DNA from: Erysipelotrichaceae bacterium
Lineage (GTDB): Bacteria; Bacillota_I; Bacilli_A; Erysipelotrichales; Erysipelotrichaceae
Direction: 5' to 3'
Assembly (NCBI GenBank): GCA_030523555.1
Contig: JAUNIH010000009.1
Coordinates: 1-40,878, forward strand
DNA: 40,878 bases
Positions 40,804 through 40,878 of this stretch are shown here, piece by piece. The position numbers and the translations under genes are program-made. Under the pieces are notes generated by a model. The model was given only the letters and a program-made list of their open reading frames with translations. It was not told the DNA's origin and made no database searches. The first letter of the stretch is position 1. Every line of letters starts with the position of its first letter.

Positions 40804-40830
40804 CCTTTCATATCATTATTCGTAAGAAAT
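40804..40830. repeat. 27-bp direct repeat, copy 2
   Basis: This is identical to 40048-40074, with similar flanks. It lies 64 bp upstream of the higB start codon, on the same side and in the same orientation as copy 1 relative to the AbiEi-type gene. Confidence 0.8.
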
Positions 40831-40878
40831 GTCATAATCCCTTAAAAAATCAGCTGAAATTAAAAAAGGTGCAACTTT

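Noticed and set aside
8922-40876. AAAAGGTGCAA shared between 8922-8932 and the right end of the window
   Set aside because: An 11-base match between two AT-rich sites is expected by chance in 40 kb; it is noted only because both lie near accessory genes.

Overview
The window looks like chromosomal DNA of a low-GC, Gram-positive (Firmicutes-type) bacterium, most likely a gut Erysipelotrichia/Coprobacillaceae-like organism. The taxon is inferred from AT-rich codon use, strong Shine-Dalgarno sequences on many genes, a type IV pilus locus without any secretin, an ECF vitamin transporter and a perfect CcpA-type cre site. No rRNA or tRNA gene and no CRISPR array was seen. Only one gene-free stretch exceeds 300 bases (4310-4755).

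Layout. 1-2635: end of a surface-polysaccharide region (3' part of UDP-glucose dehydrogenase, a multi-membrane GT-C type glycosyltransferase, and a relic of a second ugd 3' end). 2682-4446: an AAA ATPase with DUF234-type C-terminus, a small AbrB-type protein and upstream repeats. 4756-7049: two tandem paralogous membrane-anchored beta-propeller proteins. 7190-8790: an overlapping Toprim-like/AAA ATPase pair resembling two-gene phage-defence modules. 8984-12526: a soluble hybrid histidine kinase and a degenerate HD-GYP protein whose frame is broken at a run of five C. 12560-13450: riboflavin uptake and riboflavin kinase. 13570-22552: metabolic genes (PLP aminotransferase, glutaredoxin-like protein, GH29 fucosidase, TtcA-like protein, 2-hydroxyacid dehydrogenase, amidohydrolase, orphan PTS IIB, FucO) with small toxin-antitoxin genes at 17252-18178.

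22622-39178 is the centrepiece: a twelve-gene minus-strand operon for a complete Gram-positive type IV pilus. In transcription order it encodes a giant (about 2,519 aa) prepilin carrying three GLUG-repeat modules and C-terminal Ig-like domains, a GspK-like minor pilin lacking Glu5, two more minor pilins, PilB, PilT, PilC, a major pilin, the prepilin peptidase, and PilM, PilN and PilO. The simplest model is a retractable pilus whose tip complex presents a huge modular adhesin. 39344-40740 holds an orphan AbiEi-type antitoxin and a HigBA toxin-antitoxin pair with a 27-bp direct repeat upstream of each unit.

Recurrent themes are polysaccharide and host-glycan handling (Ugd, glycosyltransferase, fucosidase, FucO, propellers), defence/TA modules scattered between operons, and several genes that lack a Shine-Dalgarno sequence but have a -10-like box 6-7 nt before the start codon, suggesting leaderless transcripts.
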